DNA of 64,000 nucleotides from Gammaproteobacteria bacterium (GCA_028293745.1 JAQGOF010000067.1:1-64000), one strand, 5' to 3'. Positions 19,640 to 28,266 are shown, counted from the stretch's first letter. A program made the numbers and translations. The notes: generated by a model from the letters alone, not told the origin.

Positions 19640-20094
19640 TCCCGCCCGCGCCTGCCGAGGCGGGTGACGAAGCGTTGCTCATAGGCTTCGTGAATCGTTC
19701 GGGCCCGCTGCAGTGTTACATTGCCGAGCGGTGTGAGGTGTAGCGCCGAGGAGCGCCGGTCCGCTGCGACCGACTTGCGCAAGGCCAGGCCGCGTCGCTC
19801 CAACTCGTTGAGCAGCGGGACGAAGTTGGCCTTCTGGATCCCCAGGGCATCGCAGACTTCCGTCTGCCGCACCCCCGGATTCTCACTGATGATGGTCAAT
19901 ACGGCGAACTGCGTGGGCCGCAGGTCGATCTCCTTGAATGCTTCGAGAAACTCCGCCACGGCTGACATTTGCGCCCGGCGCAGCGCATAGCCCAGGTAGT
20001 CGGTCAGCGGCCCGAAGTTCACCTGCCTCCCGGAGCTGGCTTCTGCATCCTCATTGGGTTCCTTGCGTTTGACTTTCGGCATGGCTTTCGACAC
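19597..20094 (-). CDS. MarR-family regulator
   Basis: 165 residues from a GTG at 20094, or 161 from the ATG at 20082. The winged-helix core is LRPTQFAVLTIISENPGVRQTEVCDALGIQKANFVPLLNELERRGL with the wing RSVAADRRSSALHLT-like stretch after it. MarR proteins commonly repress catabolic genes until an aromatic acid or CoA thioester binds; FerR of ferulate operons is an example. It follows the crotonase gene after 29 nt, so the pair probably forms an autoregulated operon read from the palindromic operator at 21005. Confidence 0.87.
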   Translation of the reverse strand: MSKAMPKVKRKEPNEDAEASSGRQVNFGPLTDYLGYALRRAQMSAVAEFLEAFKEIDLRPTQFAVLTIISENPGVRQTEVCDALGIQKANFVPLLNELERRGLALRKSVAADRRSSALHLTPLGNVTLQRARTIHEAYEQRFVTRLGRRGRDQLLALLNKVMEAG

Positions 20095-20123
20095 GACTTT
20101 CGATAGGAATGGGCACGGTCCCG

Positions 20124-20972
20124 TTACCCGGGCCCCTTCACCTTGGGTGCCCGCTTCGCCAGGAAATCCCGGATGCGGCGCTTGGCTTCCTCATCGCCCT
20201 GCGCGATGGCGGCCATCAGCGACTCGGTCAGGTAGCCCGCCGCGGGATCGCTTTCGGCAATCCTCGGCAGCGCATGCATCACGGCAAAATTGGTCATCGG
20301 AGCGTTGCCGCAAACTTTGCCAGCGAGCTCCAGTGCTTTGTCGCGACCTTTGCCGGCCTCTACCAGGTAATGGGAGATACCCATCGCCTGGCCGGCTTCG
20401 GCATCGTGCGTGCGACCGGTCAGCATCATGTCGGCCATTCGTGACACGCCGATGAGCCGCGGCAGGCGCACGGAGCCCCCGCCTCCTACAAAGATCCCGC
20501 GCTGCCCCTCGGGCAGGGCGTAGTACGCGGAAGTTTCCGCAACTCGAAGATGGGCGGTACAAGCGAGCTCCAACCCGCCGCCAATGACGGCGCCCTTCAA
20601 TACGGCAATGACGGGCACCTGGCCGAACTGGATGTTCTCGAAAATCCGGTGCCAGAGGCGCGAATGGGCGATGCCGGCCACCGTGTCGCGCTCGCTGAGC
20701 TCGGACAGATCGAGACCCGCAGAAAAGTGCTCTCCCTCGCCCTCCAGTACGACAGCCCGTACGGTGGATGGCAGCGCCTCGAACACGGCTGCGAGCCCGA
20801 GCACGGTGGTATCGTCGAGGGCGTTACGTTTGTGCGCCCGCGCCAACGTAACTACGAGTATGTGCGCGCCAGGAACCGATTGTTCCGGGAGCAGCACAAT
20901 TTTGAGCGACGGGGGCAGGCCCGCAGACCAGTCTGCGAGCGGCGCGGGAGTTGAGTCGGGTGAGTCTTGCAT
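20124..20972 (-). CDS. Enoyl-CoA hydratase/isomerase family protein (crotonase)
   Basis: 282 residues. Crotonase landmarks: ARAHKRNALDD, the oxyanion-hole segment EGEHFSAGLDLSEL, GAVIGGGLELACTAHLRV and YALPEGQRGIFVGGGGSVRLPRLIG with one candidate catalytic Glu. The reaction could be hydration, isomerisation or a retro-aldol step on an aromatic or aliphatic acyl-CoA; the sequence does not decide and does not obviously match feruloyl-CoA hydratase/lyase. It is first in a two-gene unit with the MarR gene and is preceded by a 21-bp dyad overlapping its likely promoter. Confidence 0.85.
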   Translation of the reverse strand: MQDSPDSTPAPLADWSAGLPPSLKIVLLPEQSVPGAHILVVTLARAHKRNALDDTTVLGLAAVFEALPSTVRAVVLEGEGEHFSAGLDLSELSERDTVAGIAHSRLWHRIFENIQFGQVPVIAVLKGAVIGGGLELACTAHLRVAETSAYYALPEGQRGIFVGGGGSVRLPRLIGVSRMADMMLTGRTHDAEAGQAMGISHYLVEAGKGRDKALELAGKVCGNAPMTNFAVMHALPRIAESDPAAGYLTESLMAAIAQGDEEAKRRIRDFLAKRAPKVKGPG

Positions 20973-21004
20973 CGGAGCTATTGCTGTCTTACCATCGGTT
21001 GCAG

Positions 21005-21025
21005 ACGGTTATGATATATAACCGT
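21005..21025. promoter_or_regulatory. Inverted-repeat operator, probably for the MarR protein
   Basis: ACGGTTAT-GATAT-ATAACCGT is a perfect 8-bp dyad with a 5-nt spacer. It lies 33-53 nt ahead of the crotonase ATG and 60-80 nt ahead of the AraC ATG. On the minus strand TTGTTA and TATATC, 16 nt apart, form a promoter that this dyad would cover. Confidence 0.65.
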
Positions 21026-21084
21026 TGTAGGGAATAACAATTGGCGAGTTGAGGCAGTGCTCGAACATTCGAGGGGGTGCCGAT

Positions 21085-22044
21085 ATGAGTCAGCTTGAAT
21101 CCTTCTCCACTGCGGGGCTCGATCCGCGCCGCAAGCTGGAATACTGGAACGACGCTGTGTGCGCCACATTCGCGCACAACCAGTCGGATCCGCTCGACGT
21201 GCGGAACTTCTCCGGGAAGCTGAGCCGTACCAAGCTCGGTGATATGCGCCTTGCCGAGGTCTACTCGGATGCCCAGACCGTGCGGCACCTGCGAGCACAC
21301 GTAGCGCGCTCCCGCATCGCGATGTTCTTCGTCCACATGCAGCTCGAGGGCGAGAGCCTGAACCGGCAGGACGGCCGCGAAGCGCGGCTCGGTCCCGGCG
21401 ATTTCACGTTGTGCGACACATCGAGGCCCTACGAGATCCTGTTCGAGGGTCCGAACCGGATGTTCGTGCTTGGCATTCCTGACACGATGCTGCGCCGGCA
21501 CGTGGCCTGCCCGGAGAGCATCGTGGCGGTTCCCATGCGCGGTGACTCGGGCTTGAGCGGGCTCCTGTCGCATTTCCTGAGAGACTTCTGGAGCAGTTAC
21601 GGGGACGACTTCGATCCGTCGGTCTCCTCGCGCATCACGCGCGCCATCCTCGACCTCCTGGCCAGCGCCTACACCGTGCTGCCCCAGTCCCATTCGGACC
21701 GCTCCTCGCTCGCCACGTCGCACCGGATTCGCATAGTCAACTACATCGAGGCACACCTCGGCGATCCGGACCTGACACCGATGCGTGTGGCCGAAGCATG
21801 CAAGATGACTCCCCGCTACCTGCATCATCTTTTCTCGAATGAGTCCGAGACCGTGGCGCGATACATTCTGCGCCGCCGCCTGGAGGAATGCTCGCGTGCT
21901 CTTACGGTTGCCGCACAGCGTGGACGCACAGTCACCTCAATTGCATTCGACTACGGATTCAACAGCCCCACCCACTTTGGCCGCGTGTTCCGGACCCGCT
22001 TCGGCATCACCCCGCGGGAGTACCGGCGCCAGCATAACGGCTAG
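21085..22044 (+). CDS. AraC-family regulator (copy 1)
   Basis: 319 residues from the ATG at 21085 with GAGGGGG upstream. The N-terminal AraC-binding-like cupin domain (about 1-190, typically sensing a ligand) is followed by two HTH motifs (MRVAEACKMTPRYLHHLFSNE and TVTSIAFDYGFNSPTHFGRVF). It is a paralogue of the AraC protein at 31993; both begin M-x-QLE-x-FSTA and share EYWND. It diverges from the crotonase gene and converges on the stilbene-oxygenase unit with a 38-bp antisense overlap. Probably controls one of the surrounding aromatic units. Confidence 0.88.
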   Translation: MSQLESFSTAGLDPRRKLEYWNDAVCATFAHNQSDPLDVRNFSGKLSRTKLGDMRLAEVYSDAQTVRHLRAHVARSRIAMFFVHMQLEGESLNRQDGREARLGPGDFTLCDTSRPYEILFEGPNRMFVLGIPDTMLRRHVACPESIVAVPMRGDSGLSGLLSHFLRDFWSSYGDDFDPSVSSRITRAILDLLASAYTVLPQSHSDRSSLATSHRIRIVNYIEAHLGDPDLTPMRVAEACKMTPRYLHHLFSNESETVARYILRRRLEECSRALTVAAQRGRTVTSIAFDYGFNSPTHFGRVFRTRFGITPREYRRQHNG

Positions 22045-23479
22045 GGGGTGCCGCCGGAATCCAGTTGCCGTGCACGCCGACTCGCAGCCTGAACGGGACT
22101 TTGATCCGTGCCAACGGGCCTTTGTCGATGTGTTCGGCTTCCAGGATGTACATCTCGGATTGGTTCTCCGCGTGTTGGTCGACGATGAAGCCCAGATAGC
22201 CTTCGTGGCCCGGCGTGCCGGACGGAATGTGGAAGTGCTCCTGCACGGTTGATTGCGGGCCTGGCACGAAACTCTTCAGTTTGCCGGTCCGCACCTCGAG
22301 CCGCATGATCGTGTTGAATCCCGCTCCGACCGGGCCCGCGATCAACGGCGGCCCGGCTGTTGGATCGAACGTCTGGTAGTAACCGATCTCGTAGTCAACC
22401 ATCGCATCCTTCTCCGCGGCGCGCGGCAGGTCACCGCCCGGTCCCAGCACCGTCTCCTCGAACCCTTCTCCGGGCTTGGACAGGTCGAAGGTCCAGCGCA
22501 CGAAGCCTCCAGCCAGGTCCTGCGGCTGTACCTGGATTCCGCTTGCCTCGCGAATGAACGGGAAGGCATTCACCTTGCCGCAGCCAAAATCCAGGTGCAC
22601 GCGCGGACCCTCGGTGTATGCATTCATGAAGTGATACGCGGAACGGGGAGGACCCCGGAACCAGCGCAGATCCTTCACGCTGCCATCTCGCGGCATGATG
22701 CCGACGAAGGTGTCTTTGGTCGGTTCCCAGATCCAATGCGGGCCGCCGGCCTTGATGCGCGCCAGGTCCGCAGTCGTTGGAAATACCGGAAATACGGTGT
22801 GCTCCTTCGTTACTGCGAAGTCGTGCATCATCGCGCAGTACGGCGCCTCGAACCATTCTTCGCGAATCAGCTCGCCATTTTTGTCCGCGACGCAGTACGC
22901 AACATCCCGAGAGGCAAGACCGCTTGCCTCGTAGCCAAAAAAATACAACTCGCCGGTATCCCGATCGGGGCGCGTATGCGCCGTCATCGTCTGACTTCGC
23001 AGCTTACCCCGATAGTCCCACTCGCCCAGTGTTTCCAGAGTATCTGGGTCTACTTCCATCGCACGGCTGTCTTCCTTCAACGCAAGCAGCCGGCCGCCAT
23101 GGAAAATGGGTGTGGTGTTGTTGACGTTGCGAGGCTTGCCCCGGACGCTGGGATCATCCGTGTACGGGTTGCGATACAGGCCATGCAGCGAGCGTCGCGC
23201 GCGGCGCTCATTCTTGAAGCGCTCCGTCTGGATGTAACGCTGCTTGAGATCGACATGACCGTTCTCGAAGCGCAACAACCGCATCATCCCATCCCCGCTC
23301 AGGTATGTGTCATGCCCGAGCATGGGCGGGTATTGAGGATCAGGTACCGTTTGATACCAGGAGCCATTGATCTCGGCGGGCAACTGTCCTTCGATCACGA
23401 GGTCATAGACGTCGCACTCGATCCTCGACGGAGCATTGAAGCCGCTGAAATCCATGGAAGCGGGAAATTGAGTCGTCAT
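22007..23479 (-). CDS. Carotenoid oxygenase family, lignostilbene dioxygenase-like
   Basis: 490 residues. Seven-bladed propeller family with the four iron-binding histidines visible at about H168 (TAHTRPD), H219 (MMHDFAVT), H283 (AYHFMNAY) and H470 (GVHGNW). Y102 and K135 have the 33-residue spacing of Tyr101/Lys134 that bind the 4-hydroxyl of lignostilbene in LsdA, as I recall, which favours a hydroxystilbene substrate over a carotenoid. The reaction would split the central double bond into two aromatic aldehydes such as vanillin. It overlaps the upstream SDR gene by four bases (ATGA) and sits in an operon NTF2-like, SDR, oxygenase. Confidence 0.85.
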   Translation of the reverse strand: MTTQFPASMDFSGFNAPSRIECDVYDLVIEGQLPAEINGSWYQTVPDPQYPPMLGHDTYLSGDGMMRLLRFENGHVDLKQRYIQTERFKNERRARRSLHGLYRNPYTDDPSVRGKPRNVNNTTPIFHGGRLLALKEDSRAMEVDPDTLETLGEWDYRGKLRSQTMTAHTRPDRDTGELYFFGYEASGLASRDVAYCVADKNGELIREEWFEAPYCAMMHDFAVTKEHTVFPVFPTTADLARIKAGGPHWIWEPTKDTFVGIMPRDGSVKDLRWFRGPPRSAYHFMNAYTEGPRVHLDFGCGKVNAFPFIREASGIQVQPQDLAGGFVRWTFDLSKPGEGFEETVLGPGGDLPRAAEKDAMVDYEIGYYQTFDPTAGPPLIAGPVGAGFNTIMRLEVRTGKLKSFVPGPQSTVQEHFHIPSGTPGHEGYLGFIVDQHAENQSEMYILEAEHIDKGPLARIKVPFRLRVGVHGNWIPAAPPSRYAGAGTPAG

Positions 23480-24273
23480 GTGCGCCTCCTTAGCAGGTCG
23501 GCGAAATCGTCCTGCGGCGTGAGATAGCTACCTGACAGGTCGTCGAAGCGGCCGGATGCGAGGTCCACGCACATCTGCCCGCATCGCGCCAAGCCTAGGG
23601 CCGGATCGTCGCGCTCCTTGATCTCTTGCAACGCGCTCATCATGCCAGGCAACCAACGCTGGGCCTCGGGCGAGGCGATTGTGCCCGCAGCGAGTTCGGT
23701 GAATACAGTGCCCGGTTCGATCGCGAAGGCGCTGATTCCGTTCTCTTTACCTTCAGCCGCAACGTGTTGTGTCAACCGGATCTGCGTGGCCTTGCCGACG
23801 CCATAGGCGGACAGGTTTGGCGTCACCTCTGTTCCACCACGGCTTGCGATGTTGATGATACGCCCGGCCCGTCGTTTCACCATATCCGGCAACACGGCAC
23901 TCGTGAACAGCAGCGTGCCGCGAACATGAATCGCCTGGGAGGCCCACCATTCGTCCGGGTCCACAACACCGATCGGTCCAAACGGACCCGCAATGCCGGC
24001 GTTGTTGATCATCAGGGTGACTGGACCGAATTGTTTCACGGTGCACGCGACCACTCGCGCGACATCCTGGCGGTTGGTAACGTCGCCGGCAGCTGCGAGT
24101 GCCCGGCCGCCTGCTGCTGCGATTGCGCTTACTGTCGAATCGAGTTGCGCCTGTGAACGGGCAGTAACGGTAACCGCCGCGCCCTCTGCGGCCAGCCTCG
24201 TGGCAATCGCCCTGCCGAACCCGCGGCCACCTCCCGTGACGATTGCAACATGACCTTGGAGTTGAGCGGTCAC
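23476..24273 (-). CDS. Short-chain dehydrogenase/reductase
   Basis: 265 residues. Classical SDR: nucleotide site TGGGRGFGRAIA, NNAG at about 90, catalytic Ser in NIASRGG and YGVGK (Tyr/Lys). It lies between the NTF2-like gene (13-nt gap) and the stilbene oxygenase (4-nt overlap). A role in oxidising or epimerising a side-chain alcohol of a lignin-type dimer is suggested by context only. Confidence 0.88.
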   Translation of the reverse strand: MTAQLQGHVAIVTGGGRGFGRAIATRLAAEGAAVTVTARSQAQLDSTVSAIAAAGGRALAAAGDVTNRQDVARVVACTVKQFGPVTLMINNAGIAGPFGPIGVVDPDEWWASQAIHVRGTLLFTSAVLPDMVKRRAGRIINIASRGGTEVTPNLSAYGVGKATQIRLTQHVAAEGKENGISAFAIEPGTVFTELAAGTIASPEAQRWLPGMMSALQEIKERDDPALGLARCGQMCVDLASGRFDDLSGSYLTPQDDFADLLRRRT

Positions 24274-24286
24274 GGGAGTTGAGCGG

Positions 24287-24997
24287 TTACGCGGCCTGCC
24301 ACTTCTTGCCGGTGACCGGGTGCTCGTAGTGGAACGGGACGACTTCCGTCTCGGGCCACAACACCGGCGTCGGCTTCATCAACTCATCCGGTCCAAGCGG
24401 ATCCTTTGGATATGTCTCGCTGTAGAACGGCACGAACTTCGGCGGAGTGTGTGCCCAGCCCGTTTCGAACAGGCCGTGCCAGATGGCACGATAGTTCAGT
24501 ACCTTTAGTTTCCAGATGCCATCCTCGCGCGCGTACGTGTTCTCGTAGATTCCACCCTCCCACCACTGCTTGATGGCGTTGGGGGCAATGTCCTTCATGG
24601 TGTCATGCCGGCCTGCCTGCATGACACAGCGGAAGCGAGCGAGCGCGGTGCTGCGATCAGGCGCAACATCGACAATGTCCTGAAGTATCGGGTGATCGAG
24701 CAGGAAGCCGTAGACGGGACCGTTGTGTCCGCCGGTGAAATTCTTGCGAAACCGATCGCAGTACAGGCGCCGAACGCCGGCCTTGCCTTTGAAGATGCCA
24801 CCCATGAAGCGCACTTCGCCGCTGTCGCTGAACAGATCGACGACCTCGTCATAGAGACATTTGTCGAGGTAATACCCGTAAGCGTGCTGCAGCCGGCGAA
24901 CGGCATGCACATCGCGCAGCGAGCCTACTTCGTTCGATAGCTGCTCGACCTGCCTGCGCAGGGCCGACAGGTCAGCTGTTGCGTCAACGCCAGCCAT
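24287..24997 (-). CDS. NTF2/SnoaL-like protein, candidate dimer gamma-formaldehyde lyase
   Basis: 236 residues from the ATG at 24997 with GGGAGAG 6 nt upstream; the track start is longer without support. A short N-terminal coiled-coil-like helix (LRRQVEQLSNEVGSLRD) precedes a SnoaL-like cone fold (RLQHAYGYYLDKCLYDEVVDLFSD, VRFMGGIFKG, WKLKVLNYRAIW). NTF2-like enzymes LdpA and PcfL of sphingomonads remove formaldehyde from diarylpropane or phenylcoumaran lignin dimers, giving the stilbene that a lignostilbene dioxygenase cleaves. This gene heads an operon with exactly such a dioxygenase, so that activity is a good hypothesis; the fold also includes isomerases and dehydratases. It diverges from the LigW-like gene. 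Confidence 0.65.
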   Translation of the reverse strand: MAGVDATADLSALRRQVEQLSNEVGSLRDVHAVRRLQHAYGYYLDKCLYDEVVDLFSDSGEVRFMGGIFKGKAGVRRLYCDRFRKNFTGGHNGPVYGFLLDHPILQDIVDVAPDRSTALARFRCVMQAGRHDTMKDIAPNAIKQWWEGGIYENTYAREDGIWKLKVLNYRAIWHGLFETGWAHTPPKFVPFYSETYPKDPLGPDELMKPTPVLWPETEVVPFHYEHPVTGKKWQAA

Positions 24998-25023
24998 TGG
25001 TCTCTCCCACCCATACCCTTTGG

Positions 25024-25040
25024 TCGTGTATATGGCACGA
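25024..25040. promoter_or_regulatory. Short inverted repeat in the NTF2-like/ligW divergent region
   Basis: TCGTG-TATATGG-CACGA lies 27-43 nt before the NTF2-like start codon. Five-base arms only, so weak on its own. Confidence 0.25.
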
Positions 25041-25063
25041 AATACCGCCCTGCGGACTCGACT

Positions 25064-25092
25064 CACGCAGAAAGGCGACTCGATTCTGCGTG
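25064..25092. promoter_or_regulatory. Perfect 9-bp inverted repeat, operator candidate
   Basis: CACGCAGAA, an 11-nt spacer, then TTCTGCGTG. It sits between the divergent NTF2-like and LigW-like genes, 38-66 nt ahead of the LigW-like ATG. GACTCGA also occurs twice within or beside it. The arm length and position suggest a dimeric regulator controlling both genes. Confidence 0.6.
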
Positions 25093-25129
25093 CATTTTAG
25101 AGAGCCGTTGCAGATGCCATACTGCAGCA

Positions 25130-26152
25130 ATGCCATACCAGAGAATCGCGACCGAAGAAGCGTTCGCAACACCTGAACTGTTCGCCCTGTACCGCCAGAT
25201 GCTGACGAACAAGACCATCCAGGACCCCGGGTTCCTGAGCCTGTGGGGCTTCTACCTCTCGAGTCCAAGCGCTCGCGCCACCCAGATCATCGAGCGCCTG
25301 CAGGACCTCGGCGAGCGCCGGATCGGCGACATGGACTCCACCAGCGTCGCCATGCACATCCTCTCGCTGACATCACCCGGAGTGCAGGTGTTTGATGCGG
25401 CTACAGCCGTGGCATTCGCGAAGTCGAGCAACGATCAACTCGCCGAAGCGGTCCGGAAGCACCCTGCCCGCTTTGTGGGGCTCGCAGCGGTCGCCCCGCA
25501 GAATCCGCCCGAGGCTGCCAAGGAACTGGAGCGCGGAGTGCGTACGCTTGGCTTGAAGGGCGCCATCATCAACTCGCACACACTGGGCGAGTACCTGGAT
25601 GACCCTCGGTTCTGGGATATTTTCGCCGCGGCCGAAGCACTGGATGTGCCGGTGTACTTGCATCCCAACAGCCCGTCGGCGGGATTGATTCAGCCGTTGC
25701 TGCAACGTGGGCTCGACGGCGCGATTTACGGGTTTGGCGTGGACACTGGCATGCACCTTCTGTCCATCATTACCAGCGGTGTGTTCGATCGCTTTCCGAA
25801 GCTCAAAGTCATAGTGGGACACCTGGGTGAGGCACTGCCATTCTGGCTGTTCAGACTCGATTACATGCACCGTGCGACGGTCAACTCGAAGCGGTATGCC
25901 GTTCTGAAGCCTCTGCAACGCAAGATCAGCGACTACATGAGGGAGAATGTCTATGTGACTTCGAGTGGCATGGCCTGGGCGCCCGCCATTCAATTTTGTC
26001 AGCAGGTACTCGGGGCGGAGCGTGTGATGTATGCGATGGACTACCCGTACCAGTTCGAAGCGAGCGAAGTCACCGAGATGGATGCGGTTGGCACGGACCT
26101 CGACAGGAGGAAGTTCTACGAGGTGAACGCGCGGGCGGTGTTCAAATTGTGA
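25130..26152 (+). CDS. ligW: LigW-like 5-carboxyvanillate decarboxylase (amidohydrolase superfamily)
   Basis: 340 residues. It closely follows my memory of Sphingobium LigW: RIATEEAFAT near the start, SLWGFY, SARATQIIERLQDLGERRI, LTSPGVQ, INSHTLGEYLDD, GFGVDTGMHLL, GHLGEALPFWLFRLDYMH and RVMYAMDYPYQ. The metal/substrate residues Glu (TEEAF), His (YLHPNS), His (GHLGEA) and Asp (AMDYPYQ) are all present. LigW uses Mn(2+) to decarboxylate 5-carboxyvanillate, the product of biphenyl-type (5,5'-dehydrodivanillate) lignin cleavage, to vanillate. Vanillate is the LigM substrate, matching the gene at 1878. Gamma-resorcylate decarboxylase is the nearest alternative. No strong Shine-Dalgarno is visible. 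Confidence 0.82.
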   Translation: MPYQRIATEEAFATPELFALYRQMLTNKTIQDPGFLSLWGFYLSSPSARATQIIERLQDLGERRIGDMDSTSVAMHILSLTSPGVQVFDAATAVAFAKSSNDQLAEAVRKHPARFVGLAAVAPQNPPEAAKELERGVRTLGLKGAIINSHTLGEYLDDPRFWDIFAAAEALDVPVYLHPNSPSAGLIQPLLQRGLDGAIYGFGVDTGMHLLSIITSGVFDRFPKLKVIVGHLGEALPFWLFRLDYMHRATVNSKRYAVLKPLQRKISDYMRENVYVTSSGMAWAPAIQFCQQVLGAERVMYAMDYPYQFEASEVTEMDAVGTDLDRRKFYEVNARAVFKL

Positions 26153-26176
26153 GCGGATGATGAACGACAGGCTCGT

Positions 26177-27598
26177 TCACACCCAGCTTGCCGAGCGCCT
26201 GACGCTTTCAGCGTAACCCTTCAGCCCAGACCACACTATCAAGGCGGCCAGCGGGCCCAATACACAGGCTGCCGCACAGAGCGAATAGCGCAGCATGTTC
26301 TCCCCGCGGAACACATAGTCGGTGAGAAGCGCCACTACGGTCGGCCCGACACCAAATCCGATGACGTTGAATACGAACAGGAACAGCGCCGTCACCTGGC
26401 CGCGCATCTGGTTGGGAGTGATGATCTGCAAGGCCGCGTTCTGGGGCCCGGGAGACAGCATGGCAAAGAACCACTGCGCGGCCAGTATGGCCACGGCGAG
26501 CTCCGGTGTCGGCATGAGCGGATAAAGGATTGCGCACGGAGTGCTGCCGACAATGGCGATCAGCGTGACGCGCATATTGGCATCCGCATAGCCCTTCCTG
26601 GTGAACCACTCGGACAGCGCGCTCCCGATCATGAGTGCGAAGGGTGCCGTGCAGATGACGATGCTTCCCTGCAGCACGCCGGCCCGCGCTGCGGTCCAAC
26701 CGTAGGTGCGGATGAAGAATGTCGGCACCCACGCGGCGGCGCCGAAATGCAACACGACGTTACAAGCGAGGCCCAGGAACATGGGCCCATACGCCCAACG
26801 GTTGTCCTTCATGAATCTCAGAACATCCGCGACCGGGATGGACTTCATCGCAACGCCTGCGATCCGCCCGCGGCGCACGGGCTCCGGAACCGTTACGAAC
26901 AACGCAGCCACCAGGAACCCGGGCAGGCTCACGAGCAGGAACGTAATCTGCCAGGGGCGCAGTGCTCCCAACAACGGCAGCTCGATCGGGCCCATGTTGG
27001 AGACGAAATGAATGACGGCGCCGCCCAACACCAATGCCAGGCCCGTACCGGCCACGAAACCGAAATTCAACACCGAGATGGCGCGGGGCAGTTTCTCGCG
27101 CGGAAACAGGTCAGCCATCATCGAAAACGTCGCCGGGCCGTTGCAGGCCTCACCCACACCGACTCCAATGCGCGCAATGAACAGCTGCACGAAGCTCTGT
27201 GCCAGCCCACAAAACGCCGTCATCAGGCTCCAGATGGCGATACCCGACCCGATGATCAGGCGGCGGCTCTTCGTATCCACCAGCCGCGCGATCGGCATGC
27301 CCAGAAACAAGTAGAAGAACACGAATGCGAAACCGACCAGCAGGCTCGCCTTGGTATCCGACAACTGCATGTCATGTTTGATAGGACCGATCAGCAGCAC
27401 GAGGATGCCGCGATCCAGGAAATTGATGGCGAGAGCGAGGCCAAAAATGCCCACTGCGTACCACGCACGGCGTGGGCTTGGCCAGGGCGCTTCCGCTGCG
27501 GCGGCGGCGCTAGTGGCAGCGCCAGCGTCCGTGGCGGGGGCCCCGGCGCTACCGGCGGCGGCCGGGGTCGGGGCCGTAGTACTTTGAGCCATATCCAT
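26177..27598 (-). CDS. MFS transporter, spinster-like family
   Basis: 473 residues from the ATG at 27598, which overlaps the GST stop (TGATG). The N-terminus is low-complexity, rich in Ala/Pro/Thr (1-38), then twelve hydrophobic segments starting at PSPRRAWYAVGIFGLALAINFLDR. Motifs: LVDTKSRRLIIG in loop 2-3 and GVGEACNGPATFSMMADLFP in helices 4-5. Co-translated with a GST, so a glutathione conjugate or aromatic metabolite may be the cargo. It is the intact paralogue of the deleted MFS gene at 28440. The direction of transport is not shown by sequence. Confidence 0.83.
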   Translation of the reverse strand: MDMAQSTTAPTPAAAGSAGAPATDAGAATSAAAAAEAPWPSPRRAWYAVGIFGLALAINFLDRGILVLLIGPIKHDMQLSDTKASLLVGFAFVFFYLFLGMPIARLVDTKSRRLIIGSGIAIWSLMTAFCGLAQSFVQLFIARIGVGVGEACNGPATFSMMADLFPREKLPRAISVLNFGFVAGTGLALVLGGAVIHFVSNMGPIELPLLGALRPWQITFLLVSLPGFLVAALFVTVPEPVRRGRIAGVAMKSIPVADVLRFMKDNRWAYGPMFLGLACNVVLHFGAAAWVPTFFIRTYGWTAARAGVLQGSIVICTAPFALMIGSALSEWFTRKGYADANMRVTLIAIVGSTPCAILYPLMPTPELAVAILAAQWFFAMLSPGPQNAALQIITPNQMRGQVTALFLFVFNVIGFGVGPTVVALLTDYVFRGENMLRYSLCAAACVLGPLAALIVWSGLKGYAESVRRSASWV

Positions 27599-28266
27599 CA
27601 AACCAGGAACTTGCGGCCCGCGTCCACCGTCTGCTGGGTGCGCTCGCCGAGATCCACGGCGGGTGGTATGGCAGAGCCTCGTTTCACAGCCGGACGCTCC
27701 GCGATCAGATCGTGCCAGCGCTGCAGATGGCGCAGTCCGTCGAGTGTGACTCCCGACCACCCGTAACCCTTGACCCACGGCCACAGAGCCATGTCGGCGA
27801 TCGAATAGTCACCGGCGATGTATTCGTTGGATGCGAGCTGATTGTCGAGTATGCCGAACAGGCGGAGTGTCTCCCGCTGGTAGCGCTCGATTGCGTACGG
27901 AATCTTTTCCGGCGCGTAACGGAAAAACACGTTGGCCTGTCCCATCATGGGACCGACGCCTGACATCTGGAACATCAGCCATTGCAGCACCCGTGAGCGT
28001 CCCTTCACGTCGGTGGGCAGGAACTTGCCGCTCTTCTCGGCGAGATAGATCAGAATGGCGCCTGATTCGAAGATGACAAAGTCATCATTGTCATGATCGA
28101 TCAGCGTGGGAATGCGCCCGTTGGGATTGAGCTTCACGTACCAGTCGGCCTTCTGCTCCTTCTCGGATAGCTTGATGTGCCGCCACGTGTATGGCAGACC
28201 CATTTCCTCCAGTGCAATGGAGATCTTCCACCCGTTGGGCGTCTCGGACGTGAGTAGCTCGATCAT
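27598..28266 (-). CDS. Glutathione S-transferase, Nu/YfcG-like
   Basis: 222 residues. The N-terminal thioredoxin domain ([23 protein letters not shown]) with [13 protein letters not shown] (cis-Pro) and [13 protein letters not shown] matches the Ure2p/YfcG/YghU group of disulfide-bond oxidoreductases and glutathione lyases. The C-terminal helical domain includes [17 protein letters not shown]. LigG-type lyases that remove glutathione from beta-etherase products are one GST precedent in lignin pathways. Upstream of and overlapping the MFS gene; flanked on the other side by the broken MFS paralogue. Confidence 0.85.
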   Translation of the reverse strand: MIELLTSETPNGWKISIALEEMGLPYTWRHIKLSEKEQKADWYVKLNPNGRIPTLIDHDNDDFVIFESGAILIYLAEKSGKFLPTDVKGRSRVLQWLMFQMSGVGPMMGQANVFFRYAPEKIPYAIERYQRETLRLFGILDNQLASNEYIAGDYSIADMALWPWVKGYGWSGVTLDGLRHLQRWHDLIAERPAVKRGSAIPPAVDLGERTQQTVDAGRKFLV

